This document shows, in pieces, positions 1-6,902 of a stretch of DNA of 10,000 nt. The notes beneath the pieces were generated by a model. It saw only the letters and a program-made list of their open reading frames with translations. It was not told the DNA's origin and searched no databases. The position numbers and the translations under genes are program-made. Where the stretch lies: assembly GCA_012295275.1 (NCBI GenBank), contig CM022665.1, positions 40,338,652 through 40,348,651 on the forward strand, given 5' to 3'. The DNA is from Chrysomallon squamiferum. Its lineage: Eukaryota > Mollusca > Gastropoda > Neomphalida > Peltospiridae. Numbering within the stretch: the stretch's first letter is position 1; each line of letters starts with the position of its first letter.

Positions 1-76
1 CCTTTGGGCCCTATATTAAGCACCCAACCCTAACCTCATGTAAATTTCTGCCAACGGGCCTGATTGTGTACATTAT
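1..76. other. Short unique segment, possible end of a dispersed repeat
   Basis: A stretch of about 76 bases with mixed composition contains GGGCCC (6-11) and CCCTAACC (28-35) and runs directly into an A-rich tract. Unique-looking sequence followed by poly(A) is what the 3' end of a retroelement looks like, but the window cuts the segment at its left edge and no family is recognised. It could equally be ordinary intergenic sequence. Confidence 0.2.
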
Positions 77-210
77 AAAAAAAAAAAAATAAATAAATAA
101 ATAAAAAAATAAAAAAAAAAAAAATACAAAAAAGCACAAAACACACACATAAAATTGATCCATTTCAAATTTTCTGAGAAAAAATAAAAATAAAAATAAA
201 ATAAATAAAA
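77..210. repeat. A-rich / (AAAT)n low-complexity tract
   Basis: A runs and AAAT units fill 77-125 and AAAAT/AAAT units fill 179-210. A 50-base less repetitive patch between them includes a short ACACACACA. The phenylalanine-rich minus-strand open frame over this region is a translation of the repeat. Confidence 0.85.
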
Positions 211-382
211 TGTTATTGACGATATCAATATTAATCAAATGTTTTATTATCAGTGTTATGCATTTAATAATTAAATGACTGAGATAATCGGAATTTTGCT
301 ACCAGCGTCATTTCAATGTCACAGGTTACTGGTGAATTTAAAATGTTTTAAAATAAAAAATTTAACAACTGTATCAGTTTCA

Positions 383-383
<1 letters not shown>

Positions 384-442
<59 letters not shown>
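384..442. repeat. (AC)n dinucleotide microsatellite
   Basis: An uninterrupted AC run of 59 bases (about 29 units) begins after CAG and ends at CATCTC. Alternating purine-pyrimidine sequence of this length is a classical Z-DNA-prone, length-polymorphic marker. Flanking sequence from 211-383 and 443-490 is AT-rich and non-repetitive, with nothing recognised. Confidence 0.98.
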
Positions 443-443
<1 letters not shown>

Positions 444-495
444 CTCTATTACGTTCACAATGACAACGAAAATATATTTTATTTATCTTTCTACA

Positions 496-525
496 GCAAA
501 AAAAAGAAAAAAGAAAAAAAGAAAA
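496..525. repeat. A-rich tract with G interruptions
   Basis: All-purine run of A blocks broken by single G bases after CTACAGC. It could be a decayed poly(A) tail, but no element body is recognised upstream. Confidence 0.75.
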
Positions 526-636
526 CAACTGAAGTAGTTCATAATTTGCAAAACCCTCTGTCTGGTTTTCAAATTTAAATATTGTATAAATGTACAGAAT
601 TAAAAAATACTGCTGCTACTCTACTACTTATAATAA

Positions 637-666
637 TAAATAAATAAATAAATAAATAAATAAATA
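637..666. repeat. (AAAT)n tetranucleotide microsatellite
   Basis: About 7 perfect TAAA/AAAT units, preceded by a short TAA run and followed by AT-rich sequence leading into the (AT)n array. Confidence 0.92.
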
Positions 667-699
667 GAAATTAAAAATTAAATAATAAGAAATTATAAA

Positions 700-705
<6 letters not shown>

Positions 706-750
<45 letters not shown>
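706..750. repeat. (AT)n dinucleotide microsatellite
   Basis: Pure AT alternation of about 42 bases with a slightly imperfect right edge. It is self-complementary and can extrude as a cruciform. Such tracts are often collapsed or mis-sized in assemblies. Confidence 0.95.
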
Positions 751-752
<2 letters not shown>

Positions 753-840
753 CAAGTATCCCTAAAATAACATTTGGTTAAAATTATTATTGAAAAAAAA
801 TTCTCCCTTCCGAAAGAAGTTTTAAGATTGCTCCAGATTG

Positions 841-902
841 AAAAAAAAAAAAAAACAACAACAAAAACAAAAAAAAAAAAAAAAAAAACCAACCAAAAAA
901 AA
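841..902. repeat. Poly(A) with CAA interruptions
   Basis: A15, a short CAA-repeat stretch, then a longer A run to 888, then CCAACC and A8 before a C6 run (903-908). The lysine-rich plus frame and phenylalanine-rich minus frame here are repeat translations. Confidence 0.9.
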
Positions 903-950
903 CCCCCCAGCAACAACATATCCTGTTCCTTTCCCATCCTCTTTGACAAG

Positions 951-1057
951 AACACGTGTTTAAGACAGCGGGTCAGAGGTCACGCGTGTGTTTTAATTTA
1001 ATTGGTGGCGTGAGCGACAATTCAACTTCTGAAGTCACAAGTATGACCTAACACGTG
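951..1057. promoter_or_regulatory. Candidate cis-regulatory island: two E-boxes and a DR1-like nuclear receptor site
   Basis: In an otherwise repetitive region this balanced segment holds the 10-base perfect palindrome AACACGTGTT (951-960, E-box CACGTG at 953-958) and GGGTCAGAGGTCA (970-982). The latter is a direct repeat of RGGTCA half-sites with one-base spacing (DR1). It is followed by the palindrome CACGCGTG (981-988), an inverted half-site TGACCT (1044-1049) and a second CACGTG (1052-1057). DR1 elements bind RXR-containing dimers, HNF4 or COUP-TF family receptors. CACGTG is bound by bHLH factors such as USF, MYC/MAX or CLOCK/CYCLE. The motifs are seen directly; function is inferred and no adjacent gene is visible. 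Confidence 0.25.
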
Positions 1058-1110
1058 CTAGATCTATGGTTTCTGAAATACGCCTTTAGTACGCTTCCTT
1101 TAACGTAGTT

Positions 1111-1860
1111 TTGTGGTTGTGGTTGTGGTAATAGTAATAGTTAGAACAGCAGTAATAAGTATGGTAACAGTGGTTGTAGTTGTAGTAGTGATAGTTGCTG
1201 TTTTAACAGTAGTTACGGCAGTGGTAGTAGTTGGTGGTGTTGTAATAGTAGTCGTTGTGGTGGAAATAGCCGTGGTTGCCGTAGTCGTTGCAGTGGTGGT
1301 GGTGGTGGTAGTAAAAGTAGTTGTTGTTGTAGTGGTAGTGAGTAGCAGGACAACGCGATCTGTAGAGAAAGACTGATCGACAGATAGTAGTAGTAGTAGT
1401 AATAATAGTAGTAGTTGTTGTAGTAGCTATAGCAGCAGTAGTAGCAACAGCAGTGGTAGTAATGGTAGTAGTATAGATAAATACAGTATTATTAAGTGAA
1501 GTACGTACTAGTGGATAATTAGTAAGAGTAGAGGAAATTGTGGTTATGTAGTAGAAGTAGTAATGCCAGTAGTAGTAGTAGTAGTAGTAATAGTGGAAGT
1601 GAAGGTAGTTGTTGCTGCAGCTGTTGTAGCGACCGTATGAAAGGTTCTACGTATGCAGTGGTAGCGGTGGTCGTAATAAAAACAGTGTTAGTCATAGTAG
1701 CAGTCGTAGTACTAGTAAAACTAGTTCAAACAGTGGTAGAAGCATAAGGGGGAAAAACAAAAGTAATTCGAATCATTTACTGTAGTTGTGGTAGTGATAG
1801 TAGTAGCGAACGTAGTGATAACGAACAAACACTTGTGACGGTGGCGTTATTAGTAGTAAC
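1111..1860. repeat. Long degenerate GTN/TAG trinucleotide tract
   Basis: About 750 bases of period-3 sequence built from GTA, GTG, GTT and related triplets, with purer TAG runs near 1386-1404 and 1567-1587. The phase slips several times, for example between the segment up to about 1332 and that from about 1387, so no frame stays open throughout. Read in the GTN frame, 1113-1376 is open and gives 52 valines in 87 residues; this is almost certainly repeat translation, not a protein. Val codons use GTA, GTG and GTT freely and GTC rarely. A patchwork of several (GTN)n expansions that later mutated explains the pattern best. Confidence 0.9.
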
Positions 1861-1890
1861 TGCTATTAATAAAACGAATGTAGGTAACAG

Positions 1891-1913
1891 ATATATATAT
1901 ATACATATATATA
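1891..1913. repeat. Short (AT)n microsatellite
   Basis: AT alternation with a single C interruption, separating the trinucleotide tract from ordinary sequence. Confidence 0.85.
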
Positions 1914-2345
1914 AAAGATATTTTCTCTTGCAGTCTGTTTGCATGTGTCACTCGCAGTTCTGGTTATAAAACACGCAACAGGTGACTCACATGAACCCTG
2001 CGTCTGATTTTTCCTTCACTGAAGCCCATCAAAACAACTTAATTCCAGTGTAGCTTTCACAATAAAACCTACTGGTATACATGGTTGTGTGGTAATGTAT
2101 GGAAGGCCACTGATCTAGCGTTGGGTAACTCACCTGCAAATTGATACGTAAAAATTTAAATTGCCAGGCGTGAATCGGTCGCTGCTGAAACGTGTTTTTA
2201 ATAGCCCTAACGTAACCGACGAAGGTGACCGATCGATCACGTTGACGTTGTTGTGTTTACAAACAGTTGCGCACGTGTTACAAAGCTGTTCATGTAGACG
2301 CTGTTGGCGTTAATTCAGATAAGCTTGAAAGCGACTAAGAAATCA
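1914..2345. other. Unique non-repetitive segment, no gene recognised
   Basis: Balanced-composition sequence with no long open frame that is not interrupted. Visible elements: a pyrimidine-rich acceptor-like string ending in CAG at 1932, AATAAA at 2061-2066, a near-palindrome at 2225-2240 (one mismatched pair), a forkhead-like TGTTTAC within 2254-2265, and CACGTG at 2272-2277. Each is short enough to occur by chance; the cluster at 2225-2277 is the densest. Confidence 0.5.
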
Positions 2346-2383
2346 GAAACAAACAAACAAGCAAACAAAAACAAAAAAAAAAA

Positions 2384-2385
<2 letters not shown>
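2346..2385. repeat. (AAAC)n followed by poly(A)
   Basis: About six AAAC-type units with one G interruption grade into an A run of about 14, which then leads without a gap into the (AAT)n array. Confidence 0.88.

Positions 2386-2437
<52 letters not shown>
2384..2437. repeat. (AAT)18 trinucleotide microsatellite
   Basis: Perfect AAT/ATA run of 54 bases, seeded at the end of a poly(A) stretch, a common birthplace for A-rich microsatellites. Confidence 0.97.
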
Positions 2438-2499
2438 CTGAATTTCAAATAAAGTAATTAATAACATTTTTTTTATTTGTTAATCTTTTTTTTTTTTTT

Positions 2500-2600
2500 A
2501 TACCGTTATGATTTATCATTGTTACCTTGACCGCTATCGTTATCATAACTGTTATCGATTTCATCGTTATTATCGTTTTTATAATAGATTATTTTTTCTT
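2500..2600. repeat. Degenerate ATC/GTT-type trinucleotide tract
   Basis: Sequence with recurring TATCGTTATC, GTTATC and ATCGTT words and period 3, between a T-run at 2485-2499 and the pure TTG/TTC array. It resembles an old, mutated triplet repeat. Confidence 0.55.
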
Positions 2601-2606
2601 CTTCTT

Positions 2607-2607
<1 letters not shown>

Positions 2608-2646
<39 letters not shown>
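2608..2646. repeat. (TTG)13 trinucleotide array
   Basis: Thirteen perfect TTG units (39 bases), joined in phase to the following TTC array without any intervening base. It is preceded by a short TTC run and one ATT (about 2596-2607). Overlapping Leu-rich and Val-rich frames are repeat translations. Confidence 0.97.
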
Positions 2647-2648
<2 letters not shown>

Positions 2649-2685
2649 CTTCTTCTTCTTCTTCTTCTTCTTCTTCTTCTTCTTC
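2647..2685. repeat. (TTC)13 (GAA·TTC) trinucleotide array
   Basis: Thirteen perfect TTC units (39 bases) directly abutting the TTG array. GAA·TTC repeats are homopurine-homopyrimidine and can form intramolecular triplexes. The array decays on its right into TTTTC and ATC/ATT units. Confidence 0.97.
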
Positions 2686-2866
2686 ATTTTCTTTTTCTTC
2701 ATCATTATTATTATTATCATTTTCGGTTATTTTATTATCTTTGTGATATTGGTTTTTGTTATTTCTTTTTCTCTTCTTTAGTTTGTTGCTTTCTTTCTTT
2801 CTTTCTTTTTATTGCGTGGGGTTGAATTTTATGTCGTTGTTGTAGTAGTTGTTGTTGTTGTTGTTT
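2686..2866. repeat. Decayed ATT/ATC, CTTT and GTT tracts
   Basis: Contains ATT/ATC units around 2701-2720, (CTTT)n at about 2789-2810, and (GTT)n with GTA/GTC variants at about 2833-2866. Together with the upstream arrays this makes a continuous low-complexity block of roughly 500 bases. Confidence 0.8.
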
Positions 2867-2944
2867 TTTAAAATATTTTTTCCATATCTATTTACTGAAT
2901 GAATTACGGTAAAATCGTAACTTTAAACTACCACTCTTTTCTGT

Positions 2945-3111
2945 CCAAACAAACGTACACCCAAAACACCAAAACACACAAACAAACACACACACACACA
3001 CTCACACACACACAAACACAAACACAAACACAAACACAAACACACACAAACACAAACACACAAACACACACACACACACACACACAAACACACAATCACA
3101 AACAAAGCAAC
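2945..3111. repeat. (CA)n and (CAAACA)n compound array
   Basis: AC-rich sequence in which pure CA runs (about 2986-3012 with one CTC break, and 3064-3086) bracket a hexanucleotide repeat of ACAAAC period at about 3013-3042. The His/Thr-rich plus frame and Cys/Val-rich minus frame over it are repeat translations. Confidence 0.93.
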
Positions 3112-3137
3112 AAAAAAAAAAAAAAAAAAAAAAAAAA
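3112..3137. repeat. Poly(A) run, 26 bases
   Basis: Uninterrupted A26 ends the CA-rich array and is followed abruptly by balanced sequence (CCGACAGC). Possible retroposon tail, though the sequence upstream is itself simple repeat, which argues against it. Confidence 0.95.
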
Positions 3138-3424
3138 CCGACAGCAACGACCTAGTTTTAAACGTGATTTATTTTCCTCTGTGCAGCCTTTCTCGTAAAA
3201 CGTCTTACTACGATGAGTACTACCTTTCACACGTGAGTAACTGCGACCATGACCGTGAACCGATGTTACGCCTCTCCCAAAAATAACTCTTACGTGGTGA
3301 CATTATGATGTCGTCGTCGTCGTGGCTGCAGGCCACAGTGTAAACGAAGGACGTCCTCTCTTCGAGATATGACACATATCTAAACTAATCCGTCACCCAA
3401 ATGTCGAAGATAAAAATCTCTATA
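3138..3424. other. Unique segment, no gene recognised
   Basis: Balanced sequence with CACGTG (3230-3235), a (TCG)4 run (about 3311-3322), the perfect palindrome AGGACGTCCT (3348-3357) and a perfect 6-base inverted repeat GATATG/CATATC with a 3-base loop (3366-3380). No convincing coding frame is visible. Confidence 0.5.
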
Positions 3425-3524
3425 TTTTTTTTTTTTTTTTTTTTTATTTTTTGTTTCCCTGGGTCACTAGGAACAAAACAATAATAAAAAATACACCGAA
3501 AAAAAAAAAAAAAAAAAAAAAAAA
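3425..3524. repeat. Opposed homopolymers T21 ... A26
   Basis: T21 (3425-3445) and A26 (3499-3524) are separated by 53 bases (3446-3498) and form a perfect inverted repeat of 21 base pairs. The lysine-rich plus frame and phenylalanine-rich minus frame are repeat translations. Confidence 0.93.
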
Positions 3525-3793
3525 CGCACCCAGCAGTTTGCCCTTTAATATTAAACAGTTCATGAAGTACTTAGTTTTATACGTGCAGCTGAAGGGCTTG
3601 GGTAATAACCGTGTTTCACTGATTTGTACTCGTTTTAAGTTATTTGCACACAAACCGATGTAAACAGTCAGAGAGGGAAGATGCTAAAAATAGTTAGGTT
3701 TGAGGACGCACCGGAATAATTACTAGAGAGGTATGAAAGTACACAAACACTGGGACGTTGTTAGATACTCATGAATATAAAATATTATGTAAA
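3525..3793. other. Unique AT-rich segment, nothing recognised
   Basis: Ordinary composition without internal repeat or credible open frame. Open frames reaching into it start in the neighbouring homopolymers. Confidence 0.5.
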
Positions 3794-3824
<31 letters not shown>

Positions 3825-3826
3825 GT
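3794..3826. repeat. (GT)n(AT)n compound microsatellite
   Basis: Four GT units followed by about eleven TA units and a GTAT edge; perfectly alternating pyrimidine-purine throughout. Confidence 0.92.
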
Positions 3827-3879
3827 ATAAACGCGACCCATATACAAACGTATGCATACAGCAGCCGTAAATACATGTT

Positions 3880-3924
3880 ATTAATATTTATTTATTTTAT
3901 TTATATATTATTCTTCTTTCTTTT

Positions 3925-3972
<48 letters not shown>
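3880..3972. repeat. TTTA-rich lead-in and T46 homopolymer
   Basis: ATTT/TTTA units and a TTC-containing pyrimidine stretch run into an uninterrupted T46 (3927-3972), the longest homopolymer of the window. Homopolymers of this length are unreliable in most sequencing technologies, so the stated length should be regarded as approximate. Confidence 0.93.
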
Positions 3973-3977
<5 letters not shown>

Positions 3978-4055
3978 CGGTAACTTCAACATGCATTACA
4001 GGATATTTTTGTGTATTTGATTTAATTACAGCACGAGAGATAAAGGTTGATTTTT

Positions 4056-4075
4056 AAAAAAAAAAAAAAAAAAAA
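4056..4075. repeat. Poly(A) run, 20 bases
   Basis: A20 lies 83 bases right of the T46 run and is complementary to part of it. The intervening 3973-4055 is AT-rich ordinary sequence. Confidence 0.93.
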
Positions 4076-4184
4076 GTTTTTATATTACTTCGGCTAAACA
4101 GAAGTAGCAATAATAAATAAAATCAATAAATAAATTACGTGTTTATTTATCTGTACTATTTTATAAAATTTATTAAATATAAAC

Positions 4185-4211
4185 TTATTTTTATTATTTA
4201 TTTATTTATAT

Positions 4212-4244
<33 letters not shown>

Positions 4245-4353
4245 TATTATTATTACTGTATTATTATCATCATCATCATTTTTATTATTGCTATTGTTAT
4301 TATTGTCATCATTATCATCATCATTATTATTTTTATTTTTATTGGTGTTGTTG
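4185..4353. repeat. (TTTA)n, (TTA)n and degenerate ATC/ATT tract
   Basis: TTTA units (about 4191-4218) pass into a pure (TTA)n of about 26 bases (4219-4244). ATC/ATT triplets follow with period 3 (4261-4343), then short GTT units. The Tyr/His-rich plus frame and Met/Ile-rich minus frame come from this repeat. Confidence 0.9.
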
Positions 4354-4361
4354 TATTATTT

Positions 4362-4377
4362 TGTGTGTGTGTGTGTT
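4362..4377. repeat. (GT)8 microsatellite
   Basis: Short pure GT run ending the triplet block and abutting the longest ordinary segment in the window. Confidence 0.9.
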
Positions 4378-4990
4378 TGACAAATGAAACTGCTATCAAA
4401 CCATTTTCTACACTCATGGATCTGCAGCAAAATGATTTTTGACCTACACATATCACAGGCAGGACAGCATCTACCACGGGTTCATAAAACACTGAAGCAA
4501 TGATTAGAACAGGCTGGACGAAGATAACTGATTCCACACACTCGTTTAATTCTCTTTATTTCTTACGCCTATCTGAAACAACAACGCTTACAAAATCCTT
4601 TTGTCTTTGGTTCAGAAGTTACGAGCATGTGCTGGAATGGGCAAAAACCCAATCTGTCAGTCAACGAAAATCGATCCTGACAATCACAGCGCTCCAGACA
4701 TAATTTTGTGATTAGTGACGAAGTAATTGTTAAACTCTACACCAGCTCGTACGTATGTGTTAAACAAATAAACTTCTGCCCAAATCTGACCCCAAAACGC
4801 TTTTCTCCACGTCGGTCGTAGATCCTACACAATTATGTCAGGTAAAAGGCTCATTTTCCCCCACGTTAACTAAATTGTATTGCACAACCACCGGCGATGA
4901 AGGCCCATTCTTTCACAGATGTTTATTTAAGGCTTATTAAATCTTTGTTTACGCAGTGTCATATCAATATTTAATGAAGCGGCTTTTTGC
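4378..4990. other. Longest unique-looking segment, no gene recognised
   Basis: About 610 bases of mixed composition. A minus-strand frame opens at an ATG at 4537 and gives about 50 residues of normal composition (starting MESVIFVQPVLIIASVF) before running into the (GT)n and ATC repeat on its left. A plus-strand frame of 67 residues lies at 4500-4703. Neither is recognised, and both are in the length range expected by chance. AATAAA occurs at 4767-4772. The segment could be intron, UTR or an old dispersed repeat that abuts the (GT)n. Confidence 0.45.
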
Positions 4991-5145
4991 TTTTTTTTTT
5001 TTTTTTTTTCCGATGCATTTGCTTTCTGACCTGATCCTGTCCCCGGCTTCGACCCCATAATCCCGGCTATCGGGCGCGAAGGGTCAAAACAGTGATGTAA
5101 CTACCCCCTGTGACAAACAGGGTATCCCACAGAGTCGGTGACAAA
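4991..5145 (-). mobile_element. Possible SINE-like retroposon, minus strand
   Basis: Read on the minus strand, a structured GC-richer segment (5145 to about 5010) ends in A19 (5009-4991), the layout of a short retroposon with a tail. GGGTCGAAGCC (5056-5046 on the minus strand) matches 9 of 11 positions of the RNA polymerase III B-box GGTTCGANTCC. Two foldbacks are visible: stem CTTCG/CGAAG (5047-5051 with 5077-5081) enclosing CCCG/CGGG (5062-5065 with 5071-5074), and CCCTGT/ACAGGG (5106-5111 with 5117-5122). No clear A-box and no convincing target-site duplication were found, so this is tentative. Confidence 0.25.
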
Positions 5146-5149
5146 TCTC

Positions 5150-5176
5150 TGTGTGTGTTGTGTGTGTGTGTGTGTT
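5150..5176. repeat. (GT)n microsatellite
   Basis: GT alternation of about 27 bases with one TTG break, just outside the possible SINE-like segment. Confidence 0.92.
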
Positions 5177-5428
5177 TCTTACACTCGCGTTTTTGTTAGC
5201 ATATCGCTGCAGGGAAATACTCTATTATTATCGGTGATACCTGAACTGCGTGTTGGTGTAGGATGTTTTAACGCGTGTACACAAACACTGAGCCCAGTTA
5301 GCGGCCTCCAGGGTTTTTCTCTTGTGTCACAGAGCCGCGTGGGTCTCAGTCGATTTAGTCGATGACTGTTTTGTAAACGTAGTGTATTGGTGTGGAGAAC
5401 GTTTAAATATCTATGATTCATTCTCTAG
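5177..5428. other. Unique segment, no gene recognised
   Basis: Balanced sequence carrying overlapping open frames on both strands (plus to 5365, minus 5421-5179), each about 75-80 residues, with no recognisable domain. Long frames on both strands of the same stretch are typical of chance in a GC-richer island. Confidence 0.45.
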
Positions 5429-5530
5429 TCTCTCTCTCTCTCTCTCTCTTTTGCTTTTCTCTGTTTGTCTGTTTTTTTCTATCTGACTGTATCTATATCT
5501 GTCTGTCTGTTTATCTATCTATCCATCTAT
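5429..5530. repeat. (TC)n followed by CTGT/ATCT tetranucleotide tract
   Basis: Pure TC run at 5429-5449, then imperfect CTGT, TGTC and TATC units, with clearer (ATCT)n at about 5511-5528. The plus strand is mostly pyrimidine. Confidence 0.85.
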
Positions 5531-5536
5531 ATATTA

Positions 5537-5586
5537 TACTACTACTACTAATAATAATAATAAAAACAACAATAATATATATATAG
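5537..5586. repeat. (ACT)n, (AAT)n and (AT)n short compound
   Basis: About four ACT units (5538-5550), four AAT units (5551-5562), a CAA-containing link and a short AT run (5574-5585). Confidence 0.85.
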
Positions 5587-5652
5587 ATATAGATATACAA
5601 ACATACATGTATATAAAACCAAATACATTCTCTCTGTATATAAATCATATAC

Positions 5653-5861
<209 letters not shown>

Positions 5862-5864
<3 letters not shown>

Positions 5865-6314
5865 CTTTCTTGCCACGGTCTTATAAATTAAGCACAGTAA
5901 TAACACACATCTGTGTAGTAACACACGTCTCACATTACTAAAGATGTGATATGAGTAATAATCCATACGACACAGAGAACAGTGAACAGCGGCTGTTGTA
6001 AATGAGTGTGTATCTAAAACGTGTGTTTTAGATGTCGCTGCAGGGAAGTGAGAGAGAAATTACAACACACCAAACCACAGAGTGAATCATTTAACTTCTT
6101 ACTAATAGAGACAGAGAGAGGTGAATAATATATTAAAATAGAATTCTGCATTATTATAATTATACTGAGGGAGTTGGTGTTTCTCGGGTGCGTCTGAAAT
6201 TCTGTATATTTTAATGTTAATGGCAGTTTGATGATAGCCACATATGCAATTTTGGGACGTTTTTGTTTCTTTGTTTGTTTTATACTGTCATTGTTTCTAT
6301 TTATTAGTTTTATT
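5862..6314. other. Unique AT-rich segment with one imperfect hairpin
   Basis: Ordinary sequence without credible gene. At 5906-5948 a foldback has an outer stem CACATCT/AGATGTG, a small internal loop, an inner stem TAGTAA/TTACTA and a 13-base loop. A 15-base motif TARTAACACACRTCT occurs twice, at 5898-5912 and 5916-5930. The minus-strand frame at 6241-6014 is of normal composition but not recognised. Confidence 0.5.
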
Positions 6315-6360
6315 TATTAATTAATTAATTAATTAATTTATTTATTTATTTATTTATTTG
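6315..6360. repeat. (TTAA)n passing into (TTTA)n
   Basis: About five TTAA units followed by about six TTTA units with no break, suggesting a single base change in one unit that then expanded. Confidence 0.93.
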
Positions 6361-6428
6361 GTTGTTTGTTGTTTTTGTTTTGGGGTATGTTTATTGTTTT
6401 ATTTTTATTATTTTTTTTTAGCTGTTTT

Positions 6429-6460
6429 GGGGTTTTTGTGGGGTTTTCGGGGATTTGGGG
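6429..6460 (+). other. Canonical four-tetrad G-quadruplex motif
   Basis: Four G4 runs at 6429-6432, 6440-6443, 6449-6452 and 6457-6460 are separated by loops of 7, 5 and 4 bases, fulfilling the strict four-tetrad consensus. A fifth G4 run lies upstream at 6382-6385. The surrounding 6360-6480 is almost pure G and T on the plus strand, so the motif is on the plus strand only and would be carried by a plus-strand RNA. G runs and loops are seen directly; folding and any role in replication or expression are inferred from known behaviour of such motifs. Confidence 0.85.
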
Positions 6461-6480
6461 AGTTTGTTTTAGTTTTTCCT

Positions 6481-6902
<422 letters not shown>

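Noticed and set aside
28-35. CCCTAACC as a telomere-repeat remnant
   Set aside because: Only a single unit is present, with no tandem (CCCTAA)n.
384-442. CRISPR-like regularly spaced repeats
   Set aside because: All arrays in the window are contiguous tandem microsatellites without unique spacers, and the sequence looks animal.
1113-1376. Open frame encoding a poly-valine protein
   Set aside because: It is the GTN triplet tract read in one phase; frames shift across the tract and a 60% valine protein without any domain is not credible.
1933-1980. Micro-exon between an acceptor-like CAG (1932) and a donor-like GTGACT (from 1981)
   Set aside because: Only 16 open codons; splice-like words of this quality are frequent by chance and no neighbouring exon is visible.
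2508-2825. Open frames rich in Val/Leu and in Phe/Leu/Ile
   Set aside because: They translate the (TTG)13(TTC)13 array and its decayed flanks in two phases; no non-repeat domain is present.
2899-3198. Open frame with a long His-Thr-Gln-Asn repeat
   Set aside because: It translates (CA)n/(CAAACA)n and poly(A); the opposite strand gives an equally long Cys-Val frame.
3348-3380. Palindromes AGGACGTCCT and GATATG/CATATC as operator or transposon ends
   Set aside because: Short perfect inverted repeats like these, and CGACTG/CAGTCG at 7575-7590, are expected by chance in a window of this size and have no matching partner elsewhere.
2061-4772. AATAAA polyadenylation signals (for example 2061-2066 and 4767-4772)
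   Set aside because: AATAAA is frequent in AT-rich DNA and no coding sequence lies upstream of either.
5046-5056. A true tRNA gene on the basis of the B-box-like string
   Set aside because: No A-box at the right distance and no cloverleaf with an acceptor stem could be drawn; kept only as a weak SINE hint.
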